Part shown: positions 16,505 through 25,241 of the stretch, one piece after another
Layout: every line of letters begins with the position of its first letter
Position numbering within the stretch: the first letter of the stretch is position 1
Assembly: GCF_032999765.1 (NCBI RefSeq)
Contig: NZ_CP136051.1
Span: 5,102,501-5,166,500 of the forward strand
Length of the DNA stretch: 64,000 nt
Source: Imperialibacter roseus
GTDB lineage: Bacteria > Bacteroidota > Bacteroidia > Cytophagales > Cyclobacteriaceae
Direction: 5' to 3'
The notes under the pieces: generated by a model
Seen by the model: only the letters and a program-made list of their open reading frames with translations
The model's database searches: none
Told to the model about the DNA's origin: nothing
Program-made: the position numbers and the translations under genes

Positions 16505-17287
16505 ATGAAGAATAGCTTTTTGATTGCTTTGGGTTTGATGATTTTGTTTCAAGTTAGGGGCCAGCCAGTTAGGTTTATGTATTCAGATGCTGTAACTGAT
16601 ACAGTACACTATTTCACCCCAATCCTGAAACGCCTCATATCTGAAGGAAAAATTGACACTACTGAAAGGACGGATGAAAAATTCGTGTTCTGGTCAGACT
16701 TAGAGCGAAATAGAATCAGGCTTTTGCTTTTTGAAGAGCCAGTAATTGAGGAGGCAGAGTCCGTAATGCTTCGAGTTTGTTATTTTCCGTGCCACGACGT
16801 TAGCAGAATAGTTAGAATCGAGAATTCTCCAAATGGGTATCGGGCGGTGTGTAAAACCGAAGCTGACAATTCATATAAACTATCATACTTCAATCAGAAA
16901 AAACTAACTAGCCGGGAAATCTCAAAATTACGAAGGGAAATCAAAAAAATGGGAGAAGAAGTATGGCCAACTTACAAGAGTGACATTTTTAAGAAGTCGG
17001 CGATCACAGATTCTCTGAAATTTAGATTTCAGATGAGTGAATTTGTACTAGACAGTTCGCTATTTCGAAGAAATCTTGACCTCATGACTTATCTTAAAAT
17101 CGGAGAATTAGACCCCTTCATTTCCGAAAATATGGAGATGTATAACCGTTCACATTTTTGCGCTCCCGATTGGATCCTTGAGTGGAGGGAGAATGGACAA
17201 TACAAGGTAATCAAAAGGAGTAACCCAAGTTTTGAGCTAGAATCTCTGCTACATGAATTTTTTCGCTTTTGCGACGGCAGCAATTAG
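16505..17287 (+). CDS. Exported protein of unknown function
   Basis: I do not recognise this 260-residue protein. It starts with a plausible signal peptide (MKNSFLIALGLMILFQVRG) and is otherwise mixed charged and aromatic, with two nearby cysteines in RVCYFPCHD. Its DNA is visibly A+T-richer than the genes on both sides, with more AGA and ATA codons, so a separate origin is possible. Both neighbours are unrelated hydrolases, and no operon partner is seen. Confidence 0.6.
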   Translation: MKNSFLIALGLMILFQVRGQPVRFMYSDAVTDTVHYFTPILKRLISEGKIDTTERTDEKFVFWSDLERNRIRLLLFEEPVIEEAESVMLRVCYFPCHDVSRIVRIENSPNGYRAVCKTEADNSYKLSYFNQKKLTSREISKLRREIKKMGEEVWPTYKSDIFKKSAITDSLKFRFQMSEFVLDSSLFRRNLDLMTYLKIGELDPFISENMEMYNRSHFCAPDWILEWRENGQYKVIKRSNPSFELESLLHEFFRFCDGSN

Positions 17288-17402
17288 TTAGCCCAACAGT
17301 AGCCTAGAAAACCTGCAAAGCCGTTGGCCACCTACTCCGCCAAAACCTTCCCCCAAATCCCGTGTTTTCCCTATATTGAAACACTACTTACTTCAACTAC
17401 AT

Positions 17403-18701
17403 ATGATACGTCGCCCTACCCTCCTTATCTTGCTGCTTCTTGCTGTTTCCAGCATCTACCAGCCAGCTTTTAGCCAAAGCACTCAGAAAACCTTCGTTTA
17501 CGGCGATGCCCTGCCAGATGCCCCCGAGCTGTCCGTTAGAGGCAGCAATGCGGTGGGCGTGCAAACCATAGAGGTGGTCAACAAAAACCAGGTGGATGTG
17601 CTGAGCTTTGCCAAAGACAGTTTAGCTCGATACGACAGAAAGCTGACGCTGGAGGTCTGGTACCCAACCACTGCACCGGCAGGGCTCATTACCTACGATG
17701 AAGTGATGGGCCAAAACTGTAATCCTGAGCGACCGATCATTCCTTTTTCCTTTTCTGGAAGAGCTACCCGCAAGGCAGCACCGCTGTTGAAAGACGGCCC
17801 TTACCCGCTGATCATTGTATCACATGGCTACACTGGTTCCCGCTACCTGATGACCTACCTCACAGAAAACCTGGCGTCCAAAGGGTATGTGGTGGTGTCT
17901 ATCGATCACATGGAATCAACCTTCAGAGATGCCGATGGCTTCCCCAGTACCCTGCTCAACCGTTCATTGGATGATCTTTTTGTGCTGAACGAAATCGCCA
18001 GGCTTAGCAAAGACAAAGGTTCGTTTCTGGCAGGGCTGGTGAATACCGGCAACACAGCGCTCGTCGGCTACTCCATGGGTGGCTATGGTGCTGTGAATGT
18101 GGCCGGAGGTGGCTACAGTCCACAAGCCGTGGAGCTATTTGGTGGCATGGCGGGGGGTAGCAAGGCTTTGGCCGTACGAATGAGGGGCAATGCTGCTTTT
18201 GAAGCTTCCATCGATCCGAGGATCAAAGTAATTGTGGCCTTTGCTCCATGGGGCATGGAAAGAGGACTTTGGGATGCAGAAGGATTAGCCGGTATCAAGA
18301 TTCCGTCGCTGTTTGTCGCTGGCAGCATGGACGATGTGTCGGGCTACGAAAAGGGCATCAAAGCTATTTATGAAGGCGCTGTCAATTCCGACAGATATAT
18401 GCTCACATACATAGACGCACGGCACAATGTGGCGCCCAACCCACCGCCCGTGGAGGCTATGCAGCCAGGATTGAATATCAACGAATACCTGCGCTACGCC
18501 GACTCGGTGTGGGACATGCGCCGCATCAATAATATCAACCAGCACTTCGTGACTGCCTTTCTGGGTATGCATTTGAAGGGGATGGCGGAGTATAAGAAGT
18601 ACCTGGATGTGCCTGTTGAGTCAAGTGCAGAGGTGTGGACGGGCTTCAAGCCAAGGACTTCCATTGGTTTGCAGATGGCGCACGATGCACCGGAGAAATA
18701 G
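17403..18701 (+). CDS. Exported alpha/beta hydrolase (dienelactone hydrolase / PAF-acetylhydrolase-like)
   Basis: The ATG at 17403 starts a good signal peptide (MIRRPTLLILLLLAVSSIYQ). The upstream alternative at 17376 is a TTG and is less likely. The fold is clear from the oxyanion segment VSHGYTGSRYLMTYL, the nucleophile elbow VGYSMGGYGAVNV and the Asp-containing LFVAGSMDDVSGYE. The length and internal insert match secreted hydrolases related to platelet-activating-factor acetylhydrolase. The substrate is unknown. Confidence 0.8.
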   Translation: MIRRPTLLILLLLAVSSIYQPAFSQSTQKTFVYGDALPDAPELSVRGSNAVGVQTIEVVNKNQVDVLSFAKDSLARYDRKLTLEVWYPTTAPAGLITYDEVMGQNCNPERPIIPFSFSGRATRKAAPLLKDGPYPLIIVSHGYTGSRYLMTYLTENLASKGYVVVSIDHMESTFRDADGFPSTLLNRSLDDLFVLNEIARLSKDKGSFLAGLVNTGNTALVGYSMGGYGAVNVAGGGYSPQAVELFGGMAGGSKALAVRMRGNAAFEASIDPRIKVIVAFAPWGMERGLWDAEGLAGIKIPSLFVAGSMDDVSGYEKGIKAIYEGAVNSDRYMLTYIDARHNVAPNPPPVEAMQPGLNINEYLRYADSVWDMRRINNINQHFVTAFLGMHLKGMAEYKKYLDVPVESSAEVWTGFKPRTSIGLQMAHDAPEK

Positions 18702-18876
18702 GCCGTGGTGCCCGTGGTGCACACAGCCTTAGCTGGTGGCAACACATGCAGGGCTTGAGGGAGCGACTTTCTTGAAGTAGAAGATCCCTACGGGATGGCT
18801 GGAGTGGAGAGAACCGTTGTTACAACATCCATTCAGATCCATGATTTTTATTAATCAATAACAATTTTCAAAAGAG

Positions 18877-18925
18877 ACTTGCGCAAGTAAATGCTTGCGC
18901 ATATATTTGCAAGCAAACACTTGCA
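18877..18925 (+). promoter_or_regulatory. Promoter with ArsR-type operator cluster
   Basis: The -33 TTG (18879-18881) and -7 TATATTTG (18902-18909) are 20 bp apart. Overlapping them are a perfect 12-bp palindrome ACTTGCGCAAGT (18877-18888), the related ATGCTTGCGCAT (18891-18902), and then TTGCAAG and CTTGCA words up to the start codon. The dense CTTGC words suggest that the ArsR protein encoded next binds here and represses its own operon. Confidence 0.65.
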
Positions 18926-18929
18926 TATT

Positions 18930-19265
18930 ATGGAGGCCAGACGAGACGTATTTCAGGCAATAGCAGACCCCACCCGCAGGGAAATTATTGGCATGGTGGC
19001 TCACCAGTCGCTCAATGTGAATGCCCTGGCGGAGAAATTTGATGTAAGTCGGCAGGCTGTGTCACTCCATGTAAAGATTTTGCAGGAGTGCGGACTCATC
19101 TCCATCCGTCAGCAAGGAAGGGAGCGCTACTGTGAGGCCAAACTGGAAGGCCTCGCCGAAGCCTCGGCTTGGATAGAGCAATACAAGCAGTTTTGGATGA
19201 GCAAATTCGACTCTCTGGATAAATACCTGACCAAAATTCAATCAGAAAAAAAGACCGACAAATGA
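18930..19265 (+). CDS. ArsR-family transcriptional regulator
   Basis: A winged-helix repressor of the ArsR type. The opening VFQAIADPTRREIIGMVA and the recognition helix segment EKFDVSRQAVSLHVKIL are diagnostic. No cysteine-rich metal site is visible (only two isolated Cys), as in the ArsR subgroup that partners with SRPBCC proteins. The ATG at 18930 follows the operator cluster directly; the alternative at 18891 lies inside it. It overlaps the next gene by 4 bp (ATGA) and is the first gene of a four-gene operon. Confidence 0.88.
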   Translation: MEARRDVFQAIADPTRREIIGMVAHQSLNVNALAEKFDVSRQAVSLHVKILQECGLISIRQQGRERYCEAKLEGLAEASAWIEQYKQFWMSKFDSLDKYLTKIQSEKKTDK

Positions 19266-19765
19266 ATGCACCAACAATTTCAGACAAAGACAAGCTGAGG
19301 CTGTCTTATGAGTTCAACGCTCCAAAGGAGCTGGTATTCAATGCCTTCAGCACAGCCGAAGCACTGAACGAATGGTGGGGGCCTGTAGAAACGAAGAACA
19401 GCGCCATTAGCCTCGATTTCAGGCCAGGTGGCGTGTTCCATTTCAGTATGAAGTTTGGCGAACACGTGAACTATGGAAGATTTCTCTTCAAGACGGTTAA
19501 TGCCCACGACCTGTTAGAGTTTACCAATGCATTTGCCGATGAAAAGGGCAATCCTATTCCGGCTCCTTTCGATGTAAAGCTGCCAGTAGAAATTTTTTAC
19601 AGCCTTCGGTTTACCGAAACAGGCGGCAAAACAAGTATCGAACTAACAGGAGAACCGTTCGATGCTACACAAGAGGAAATTGACGGTTTTAATTCCATCG
19701 CCGAAGATATGCAGCGGGGCTTTGGTGCGACTTTTTCCAAATTGACCGACTTTCTTAAAAAATAA
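19262..19765 (+). CDS. SRPBCC (AHSA1-type) protein, first copy
   Basis: A small START-like fold protein related to the C-terminal part of the Hsp90 activator Aha1. It shows the family opening FNAPKELVFNAFSTAEALNEWWGP and a C-terminal helix (MQRGFGATFSKLTDFLK). The fold has a hydrophobic ligand cavity, and the ligand is unknown. Its start overlaps the ArsR stop by 4 bp, and the second SRPBCC gene follows after 4 bp. Confidence 0.85.
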   Translation: MNAPTISDKDKLRLSYEFNAPKELVFNAFSTAEALNEWWGPVETKNSAISLDFRPGGVFHFSMKFGEHVNYGRFLFKTVNAHDLLEFTNAFADEKGNPIPAPFDVKLPVEIFYSLRFTETGGKTSIELTGEPFDATQEEIDGFNSIAEDMQRGFGATFSKLTDFLKK

Positions 19766-19769
19766 CACC

Positions 19770-20237
19770 ATGGCAAAAGATCATTTAGATACTTCAGACA
19801 GAGAGCTACGGATCTCCAGACTGTTCAATGCCCCCATTGAGCTGGTGTGGGAAGTGTGGACTGACCCCAATCACCTGAAAAACTGGTGGGGGCCGAATGG
19901 CTTCACAACCGACATCAGTCAAATGGACGTGCACCCCGGCGGACAATGGTCGCAGGTGATGCATGGGCCAGACGGCACCGACTACCCGAACGAAAGCATT
20001 TTCAAAGAAGTGATCAGGCATAAAAAAATTGTGTATAAGCATGTCTCTTCTCCATCGTTTTTAACGACGGTTGAGTTTGAAAGTCAGGGCAAAAAAACAC
20101 TGATGCACTGGCACATGCTGTTCGAAAGCAGGGAGCAATTCATAGAAGTAGTGAAAAAGTACGGTGCCGACGAAGGCTTGAAACAGAACATCGAAAAACT
20201 TGCCCAATACCTGACAAAGTTTGTCGCCAAAAAATGA
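19770..20237 (+). CDS. SRPBCC (AHSA1-type) protein, second copy
   Basis: It is related to the preceding gene, with the opening LFNAPIELVWEVWTDPNHLKNWWGPNGF and the signature HPGGQWSQVMHGPDGTDYPN. It is typical of stand-alone AHSA1 proteins found behind ArsR regulators. The two copies are divergent rather than a recent duplication. It overlaps the next gene by 4 bp. Confidence 0.85.
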   Translation: MAKDHLDTSDRELRISRLFNAPIELVWEVWTDPNHLKNWWGPNGFTTDISQMDVHPGGQWSQVMHGPDGTDYPNESIFKEVIRHKKIVYKHVSSPSFLTTVEFESQGKKTLMHWHMLFESREQFIEVVKKYGADEGLKQNIEKLAQYLTKFVAKK

Positions 20238-21136
20238 CAACTATGAAGAATTTGTCTCAACCAATAATACTGAGCCTTGGTGTGGCAGTTGCCCTGCTGG
20301 CTTCATGCAGTACAAAAAATAATGAGCCGATGGAATCAGCAAAATCAACTGAAAAGCCTGCTTACTTCAAAAGCGGTTATTCGGACGTCAACGGCCTGAA
20401 AATGTACTACGAGATTCACGGTGAAGGAGAGCCGCTCGTACTTATCCACGGAGGCGGTTCAACTATACAAACCACGTTTGGCAATATTATCCCCGAACTG
20501 GCGAAAAACCAAAAGCTCATTGCCGTTGAGCTACAGGCCCACGGCCACACCAGCGACCGGGATGCCCCGGAAACATTTGAGCAGGATGCGGACGACGTGG
20601 TTACACTTCTGCAAAATCTGGGCATTGCCAAAGCTTCCTTTTTCGGCTTCAGCAATGGAGGAAATACCACGATGCAAATTGGCATCCGCCACCCTGAAAT
20701 AGTAAAAAAACTGATCATCGCTTCAGCTTTTTTCAAAAGAGAAGGCATGTTTCCAGGGTTTTTTGATGGCATGGAGCATGCCAGCCTCGATAATATGCCG
20801 GCCGACCTGAAAGAAGCATTTTGGGCAATCAATCCTGACTCTACTAAACTCCTTGCCATGTTCAATCATGATAAAAATCGGATGCTCGGGTTTCAGGATT
20901 GGGATGTGGCTTTGCTGCAATCTATTCAGGCACCATCGCTCATTATCAATGGCGATCAGGATGTGGTGCAGAACAGTCATGCCTCCCTTATGGCAGCGCT
21001 GATTCCCAATGCCAGGTTAATGATACTACCCGGCAATCATGGCTCGTATATGGGGCAGGTGGAAGGATCTTATCAGGGAAGCAAAACGACCGAGTTGACG
21101 TTGTCAGTGATAGATGAGTTTTTGAAGAGTGAGTAG
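20234..21136 (+). CDS. Lipoprotein alpha/beta hydrolase at the end of the ArsR operon
   Basis: A lipoprotein signal ends in the lipobox LLASC (about residue 26). The protein is an alpha/beta hydrolase with the oxyanion motif LVLIHGGGSTIQTTF, the nucleophile elbow FGFSNGGNTTMQIG, an Asp in INGDQDVV and a His in LPGNHGSYM. The complete catalytic triad suggests an active esterase or lactonase facing the periplasm. It is translationally coupled to the second SRPBCC gene (ATGA overlap). ATG 20243 is an equally plausible start. Confidence 0.82.
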   Translation: MTTMKNLSQPIILSLGVAVALLASCSTKNNEPMESAKSTEKPAYFKSGYSDVNGLKMYYEIHGEGEPLVLIHGGGSTIQTTFGNIIPELAKNQKLIAVELQAHGHTSDRDAPETFEQDADDVVTLLQNLGIAKASFFGFSNGGNTTMQIGIRHPEIVKKLIIASAFFKREGMFPGFFDGMEHASLDNMPADLKEAFWAINPDSTKLLAMFNHDKNRMLGFQDWDVALLQSIQAPSLIINGDQDVVQNSHASLMAALIPNARLMILPGNHGSYMGQVEGSYQGSKTTELTLSVIDEFLKSE

Positions 21137-21275
21137 CCCGAATCGGTGGTGCCGACAGCCCTTGCCGGCCGTAGCACAAAGAAGGAATCAGGATGGCCAT
21201 TCGAGGTGCATAAGATTCCTTTGTGATAGCTGGTGTGGAAAGACTGGATGCTCATTATGCGCTGAACAAAAAAAT

Positions 21276-21307
21276 ACCCCTCTGATCCTATCATAGACCA
21301 AAGGGGT
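21276..21307 (-). terminator. Hairpin terminator between convergent genes
   Basis: ACCCCT (21276-21281) pairs with AGGGGT (21302-21307). On the minus strand the hairpin runs into TATTTTTTT, so it mainly ends the porin/OmpA transcript. Confidence 0.65.
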
Positions 21308-21336
21308 TTCTTGCATTCCTCCTGGGAAGTCTTCTA

Positions 21337-22014
21337 CTAAAATCTATAGCCGGCTGAAAGGCCAAAGCCTGTGTTTTTGACGTTGGTTTTGTCGTTGGCG
21401 ATTCTATTATCGTCGGGGTTGATTTTCACCATACCAAGTTGCGAGTTGAGCTGAAAAAACAAACCACCAGCCATCTCATAGCCAAACAGAATATTTCCCC
21501 CAAAATCGAGTGGCTTAAAATAGGGGGTTAGCAATGCATCGCCGTCATTCACTTCATTGGTGAATTCAATGTCATTGTTGACTTCTACAGAACCAGACAC
21601 ATAGGTAGCCTTGCCACTAACAGCATACCCCACGTAAGGCCCAAAGCCCAGCATAATATAGCCATTACCCACCTGGCTTTTGTACACCAGATTCAAAGGC
21701 AGTTCCAAATACGAGAGTCTGTAAGTACTCGTCACTTGTCCTGTTGTATTTTTGGCTCCCTTGGTGCTGAACATCAGCCCTGGCTGAAAGTAAAACTCAG
21801 GAGCAATGGGTATTTGGATATTAAGGCCAGCATGAAAACCAGCCAGTAGGTCATTCTCAAGTTTGTCTCCGTTAAAATCTTTTCCATTAAAGTTCTGTAA
21901 ATTAACCCCACCCAGAATGGCCACACCGTCATTTTCTGATGCAGTGCTTTGAGCCATGGCCGCTGACGCAGCAAAGACCAGGGCAAGGAAGATGTATAAT
22001 TGTCTTGCTTTCAT
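21337..22014 (-). CDS. Outer-membrane beta-barrel (porin-family) protein
   Basis: A signal peptide (residues 1-21, ending AMA) is followed by a 200-residue barrel of the OMP_b-brl_2 type: repeated amphipathic strands such as FYFQPGLMFSTKG and YLELPLNLVYKSQ, and the C-terminal strand GLSAGYRF with a terminal Phe. It probably forms a small eight-stranded barrel; ligand or adhesion roles are unknown. It lies 24 bp downstream of an OmpA-type lipoprotein in the same direction, so both may contribute to envelope integrity. Confidence 0.82.
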   Translation of the reverse strand: MKARQLYIFLALVFAASAAMAQSTASENDGVAILGGVNLQNFNGKDFNGDKLENDLLAGFHAGLNIQIPIAPEFYFQPGLMFSTKGAKNTTGQVTSTYRLSYLELPLNLVYKSQVGNGYIMLGFGPYVGYAVSGKATYVSGSVEVNNDIEFTNEVNDGDALLTPYFKPLDFGGNILFGYEMAGGLFFQLNSQLGMVKINPDDNRIANDKTNVKNTGFGLSAGYRF

Positions 22015-22038
22015 TTTAGTTTTCTTAGATTGTTTGAA

Positions 22039-22707
22039 TTAGTTAGAGGCTTCTTTGGCAGCTTCTGCCTTCATTTTTTCGTTGGCAGAGATCAGGAATT
22101 CCACCCTACGGTTTTGGGCCTGTCCGCTAGACCTACCGTTGTTGTATTTCGGCACCGATTCACCAAACCCTTTGATGCGCACCCTGTTGTAGGCGATTCC
22201 CTGGCTCCTTATGTAGTTTGATGAAGTACTTGCCCTTCTTTCCGACAAACCCTGATTATAAGACTCAGATCCTTTGCTGTCAGTATGCCCCTGCACTTCA
22301 ATGTCCGTGTCGGGATAAGCGTTGAGCACTTTCACCAGCTTATCCAGCGAAGTCTTTGATTCTGACGAAAGGTCAGATTTATCAAACCCGAAGAGCACGT
22401 CGCTACTAAATTCGACCACGATGCCCTCTCCTACTCTTTCCACTTTTGCATCGGGAACGGTTTTTTCCAGTTCAGCGGCCTGCTTGTCCATTTTGTTGCC
22501 AATCAAAGCGCCGGCAGTGCCCCCAACGGCGGCTCCGATAATAGCACCCAAGGCTGTGTTTCCAGAAGCCCTGCCAATAACGGCTCCCATGGCGCCTCCA
22601 CCAACTACGCCAACAGCTGCCCCTTTCTTAGTTTTATTGGCAGCACAGCCTGAAAAGACCAAAGCCACGCTTAAAAGGAAGATCAAACTCTTACTTGAAT
22701 TTTTCAT
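22039..22707 (-). CDS. OmpA-family lipoprotein with glycine zipper
   Basis: The lipobox LVFSGC is at about residues 16-21. A glycine-zipper segment follows (about 30-70, with VGVVGGGAMGAVIG and IIGAAVGGTAGALIG), then an OmpA peptidoglycan-binding domain with QGHTDSKGSESYNQGLSERR and RIKGFGESVP. It should tie the outer membrane to the cell wall. The order of elements matches the YiaD group. It is the first gene of a pair with the porin; a TACTTTTG-type promoter lies 93 bp upstream on the minus strand. Confidence 0.9.
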   Translation of the reverse strand: MKNSSKSLIFLLSVALVFSGCAANKTKKGAAVGVVGGGAMGAVIGRASGNTALGAIIGAAVGGTAGALIGNKMDKQAAELEKTVPDAKVERVGEGIVVEFSSDVLFGFDKSDLSSESKTSLDKLVKVLNAYPDTDIEVQGHTDSKGSESYNQGLSERRASTSSNYIRSQGIAYNRVRIKGFGESVPKYNNGRSSGQAQNRRVEFLISANEKMKAEAAKEASN

Positions 22708-23027
22708 ACTTAGCTACTTATTGATTGATGTGGTAGTGAGTCACCCCGAAGTATTCAGATCGGATAAGGCCCACCTTTTGAGAGAAGGAATATTTTCATC
22801 AAAAGTAGGCTCCTTGAAGCCGCTGCGAGTTACACATCTGTCTATATGAGTTGCATAAATCACGCATTGGCTTAGAGGTTCTGTCGCAAAACGGAAAAAG
22901 GGAGGAGGGGCTGGTGCCTTGTTTGAAACCGAAAATTTGTAATTTATCGGCAGGTTGCGTGTGCACTTTCTTTGCCAATGGCAGACCAGTTCTTTCACCG
23001 TGCCAGCTGCCTTTATAACCGCATGTA
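22708..23027. other. Divergent promoter region, ompA-like and metallophosphoesterase genes
   Basis: This 320-bp spacer separates two divergent genes. On the minus strand CAAAAGTA (22800-22807) is the reverse complement of the TACTTTTG promoter element and would give a leader of roughly 90 nt for the OmpA gene. I see no clear promoter for the plus-strand gene and no RNA gene. Confidence 0.5.
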
Positions 23028-24194
23028 ATGAAAACCTTATTTACGTTAATTTTCATAATTGCCGCCTTGCCTCTCTTTGCACAGGACACTGAAATAATTG
23101 GAGTTGTGTTTCACGATGTCAACGGCAATGGCAGAAAAGATGCCAAAGAAGCCGGGCTCCCCAACGTTACCGTGTCCGACCAGGCGATTACCACCGTTAC
23201 TGACGAAAAAGGCGAATTCACACTGACGTCTACCACCGATTTTCCTTATGTTTTCATCACACAACCCACAGGCTATACCGGCAAGTACTACTACCCAAAG
23301 GCTGCCACTGTCACGTTTGCATTGGCAAAAAGCAAAGACCAGAAGGAATTCACCTTTATCCATGCCTCCGATACGCACGTGGACTCACTGAACCTGCTCA
23401 GGATAGCCAGACTCCGGCAAATGGTGGATTCCATTGGGCCAGCTTTTGTCATCGTCTCTGGCGACCTCATCAGGGATGCCCTCCGGGTGAACGAAGCTAC
23501 CGCCAGCAACTACTACAAAATGTACTTGGCGGAAATAAGTAAATTCAGCATGCCGGTATATAGCGGCGTGGGTAATCACGAGCTTTTTGGCATCGAAAGA
23601 GACAAATCTCTGGTGAGCAGCGAACACCCGTTGTACGGCAAAAAGATGTTCCGACACTTCCTTGGGCCTGACTATTATTCTTTCAATTATGGGGGTATAC
23701 ACTTTATTTCCATCGATGGGGTGGACTATCAAAACCTGTACTACTTCGGAGGAGTTGACTCACTTCAATTAGCCTGGCTGGAAAATGACCTGAAATATGT
23801 GGCTCCGAATATGCCCATCGTTACGTTCAACCACATTCCCTTTGTCTCACCAGGCTTTTCTTTCCAGGACTATGACAATGACGTCTTCTATGGGCCTAGT
23901 TTGTTGATGCAAAATGGAAAGCTTGAGCATCGGCATATCGTTTATAACTATAATGAGGTAAGAAAAAGAATTGGAAAGAGGCCGTACCCATTGGCTCTGT
24001 CCGGGCATTACCATGCCGCCATGGAGGGGGCAATGATTGGTGATCAAACCAGATTTGTGCAAACTTCAGCCATTACCCGACCAGGTGAGTTTGAGCATGA
24101 AGCCGGTTTTACTGTGCGTTCAGGGTTTACGGTTTATAAGGTGAAGGACGGGGAAATTGTGTCGAGTGAGTTTGTGCCTCTCAACCTGCCTTAG
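23028..24194 (+). CDS. Exported calcineurin-like phosphoesterase with SdrD-B-like N-terminal domain
   Basis: The signal peptide covers residues 1-18. Residues 22-100 resemble an SdrD B-type / carboxypeptidase-regulatory-like immunoglobulin domain (GVVFHDVNGNGRKDAKEAGL). The metallophosphoesterase domain follows, with HASDTHVD, VSGDLI, GVGNHELFG, FNHIP and SGHYHAAM supplying the two-metal ligands. The pairing is common in Bacteroidota and points to hydrolysis of a phosphoester outside the cytoplasm. Its stop codon shares bases with the stop of the convergent gene (TTAG at 24191-24194). Confidence 0.88.
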   Translation: MKTLFTLIFIIAALPLFAQDTEIIGVVFHDVNGNGRKDAKEAGLPNVTVSDQAITTVTDEKGEFTLTSTTDFPYVFITQPTGYTGKYYYPKAATVTFALAKSKDQKEFTFIHASDTHVDSLNLLRIARLRQMVDSIGPAFVIVSGDLIRDALRVNEATASNYYKMYLAEISKFSMPVYSGVGNHELFGIERDKSLVSSEHPLYGKKMFRHFLGPDYYSFNYGGIHFISIDGVDYQNLYYFGGVDSLQLAWLENDLKYVAPNMPIVTFNHIPFVSPGFSFQDYDNDVFYGPSLLMQNGKLEHRHIVYNYNEVRKRIGKRPYPLALSGHYHAAMEGAMIGDQTRFVQTSAITRPGEFEHEAGFTVRSGFTVYKVKDGEIVSSEFVPLNLP

Positions 24195-24772
24195 CGATTC
24201 GGTAATATTGACGGGTCATACGTTTCCCCTGCTGCTACCTGCACCATGGTGATGCGCACTTTGGTTGGAAAAAAGTGCTCATGATCGGCTCGCTTGTGGG
24301 CGTGGCCCTGCCCCCCACTGTCATCTTTGATCACGAGATCCATTTGTTTGATGCCCTCACTCCAGATGATCGACTCGTTCTCCCAGAATTCCGTCATGGG
24401 AACGTCCACTTCGTAAACTCCTTCTGCTGTATAAAGGCCGGTATTGGTGCAGCCGTAGCCGTTGCCCTGGCCTTTGTTGGGAATGTAACACAGCGTCCAC
24501 TGCGTGGGGTAGCCTCCGGCAGGCTTTTCCATCACTTCCAGTCGAATGTGCACCGTTCCGTTGCGGTAGTCAACAGGCGAAGTCCAATCGGTAGGCCGCT
24601 GGGTATTGAGCATATCGCCTTTTACGTAATAGTGCGACTTGCTGGGTGTGGAATTGTCTGCGTTCTGTTTGCTGTAAGTGAATTCTGTATCGAAGAGAAG
24701 GAATTGCTTGGGCTGCTGCGCCAGGAGCAGCGTGGGGAGGGACAGGACAAATAGGAGAGAAAGCTTTTTCAT
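24191..24772 (-). CDS. Exported protein of unknown function
   Basis: The ATG at 24772 starts a good signal peptide (MKKLSLLFVLSLPTLLLAQ) and is preferred over 24814. The mature 174 residues look like a single beta-rich domain (NGTVHIRLEVMEKP, YEVDVPMTEFWENE) with a His-rich stretch GHAHKRADHEHFF that could bind a metal. I do not recognise the family. It overlaps the convergent metallophosphoesterase by 4 bp, so the two stop codons interlock with no terminator between them. Confidence 0.65.
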   Translation of the reverse strand: MKKLSLLFVLSLPTLLLAQQPKQFLLFDTEFTYSKQNADNSTPSKSHYYVKGDMLNTQRPTDWTSPVDYRNGTVHIRLEVMEKPAGGYPTQWTLCYIPNKGQGNGYGCTNTGLYTAEGVYEVDVPMTEFWENESIIWSEGIKQMDLVIKDDSGGQGHAHKRADHEHFFPTKVRITMVQVAAGETYDPSILPNR

Positions 24773-24869
24773 AGGATGCTGCTTAACGACGTAATGTGTG
24801 AGAAAGATACTCAACAGAATTGACAGTTGGGTTAAAAGAGTACTGATGAACAGAGCAATCGCCGCTATT

Positions 24870-25009
24870 TATACCCGGTTGGGTATATTTATTACCTTCT
24901 GATGAAAATTATACCCTAAAGGGTATAATTTTATAGTTCTCTGATTATTTTATACCCTTACAGGTATAATCTAAAGATTATTGACTATTTTTATACCCGT
25001 AAAGGTATA
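24870..25009 (+). promoter_or_regulatory. Four hip operators with 40-41 bp spacing
   Basis: There are four 18-bp palindromes of form TATACCC-n4-GGGTATA: 24870-24887 (perfect), 24910-24927 (perfect, with arms extending to 24905-24932), 24951-24968 and 24992-25009 (one mismatch each). Their starts are 40, 41 and 41 bp apart, close to four helical turns, so bound repressor dimers would line up on one face of the DNA. The last ends 10 bp before the hipB start, and the promoter must lie among them. Confidence 0.85.
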
Positions 25010-25019
25010 ATATTAAGAT

Positions 25020-25241
25020 ATGGACTTAAGCCAGTTCGTTAAAGAGAAAAGAAAGTCGCTGGGACTGACCCAGGAGGAGTTGTCAGTAAAGGCTGGCGTG
25101 GGGCTGAGGTTTGTGCGTGAGATGGAGCAAGGAAAACAAACTTTACAAATGAGCAAAGTCAATCAGGTGTTGAAACTCTTCGGGTATGAACTCGGGCCAA
25201 AGGCAATCAACAGAAGTGCGCTACTCGATGAAAAAAGCTAA
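25020..25241 (+). CDS. hipB: HipB-like HTH antitoxin/repressor
   Basis: A 73-residue Xre-type protein with helix-turn-helix LGLTQEELSVKAGVGLRFVREMEQG at about residues 14-38 (quoted in overlapping form: GLTQEELSVKAGVG then LRFVREMEQG). Position and fold match HipB. In HipBST systems HipB represses the operon and augments neutralisation. It is preceded by four palindromic operators and overlaps the next gene by 14 bp. Confidence 0.88.
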   Translation: MDLSQFVKEKRKSLGLTQEELSVKAGVGLRFVREMEQGKQTLQMSKVNQVLKLFGYELGPKAINRSALLDEKS

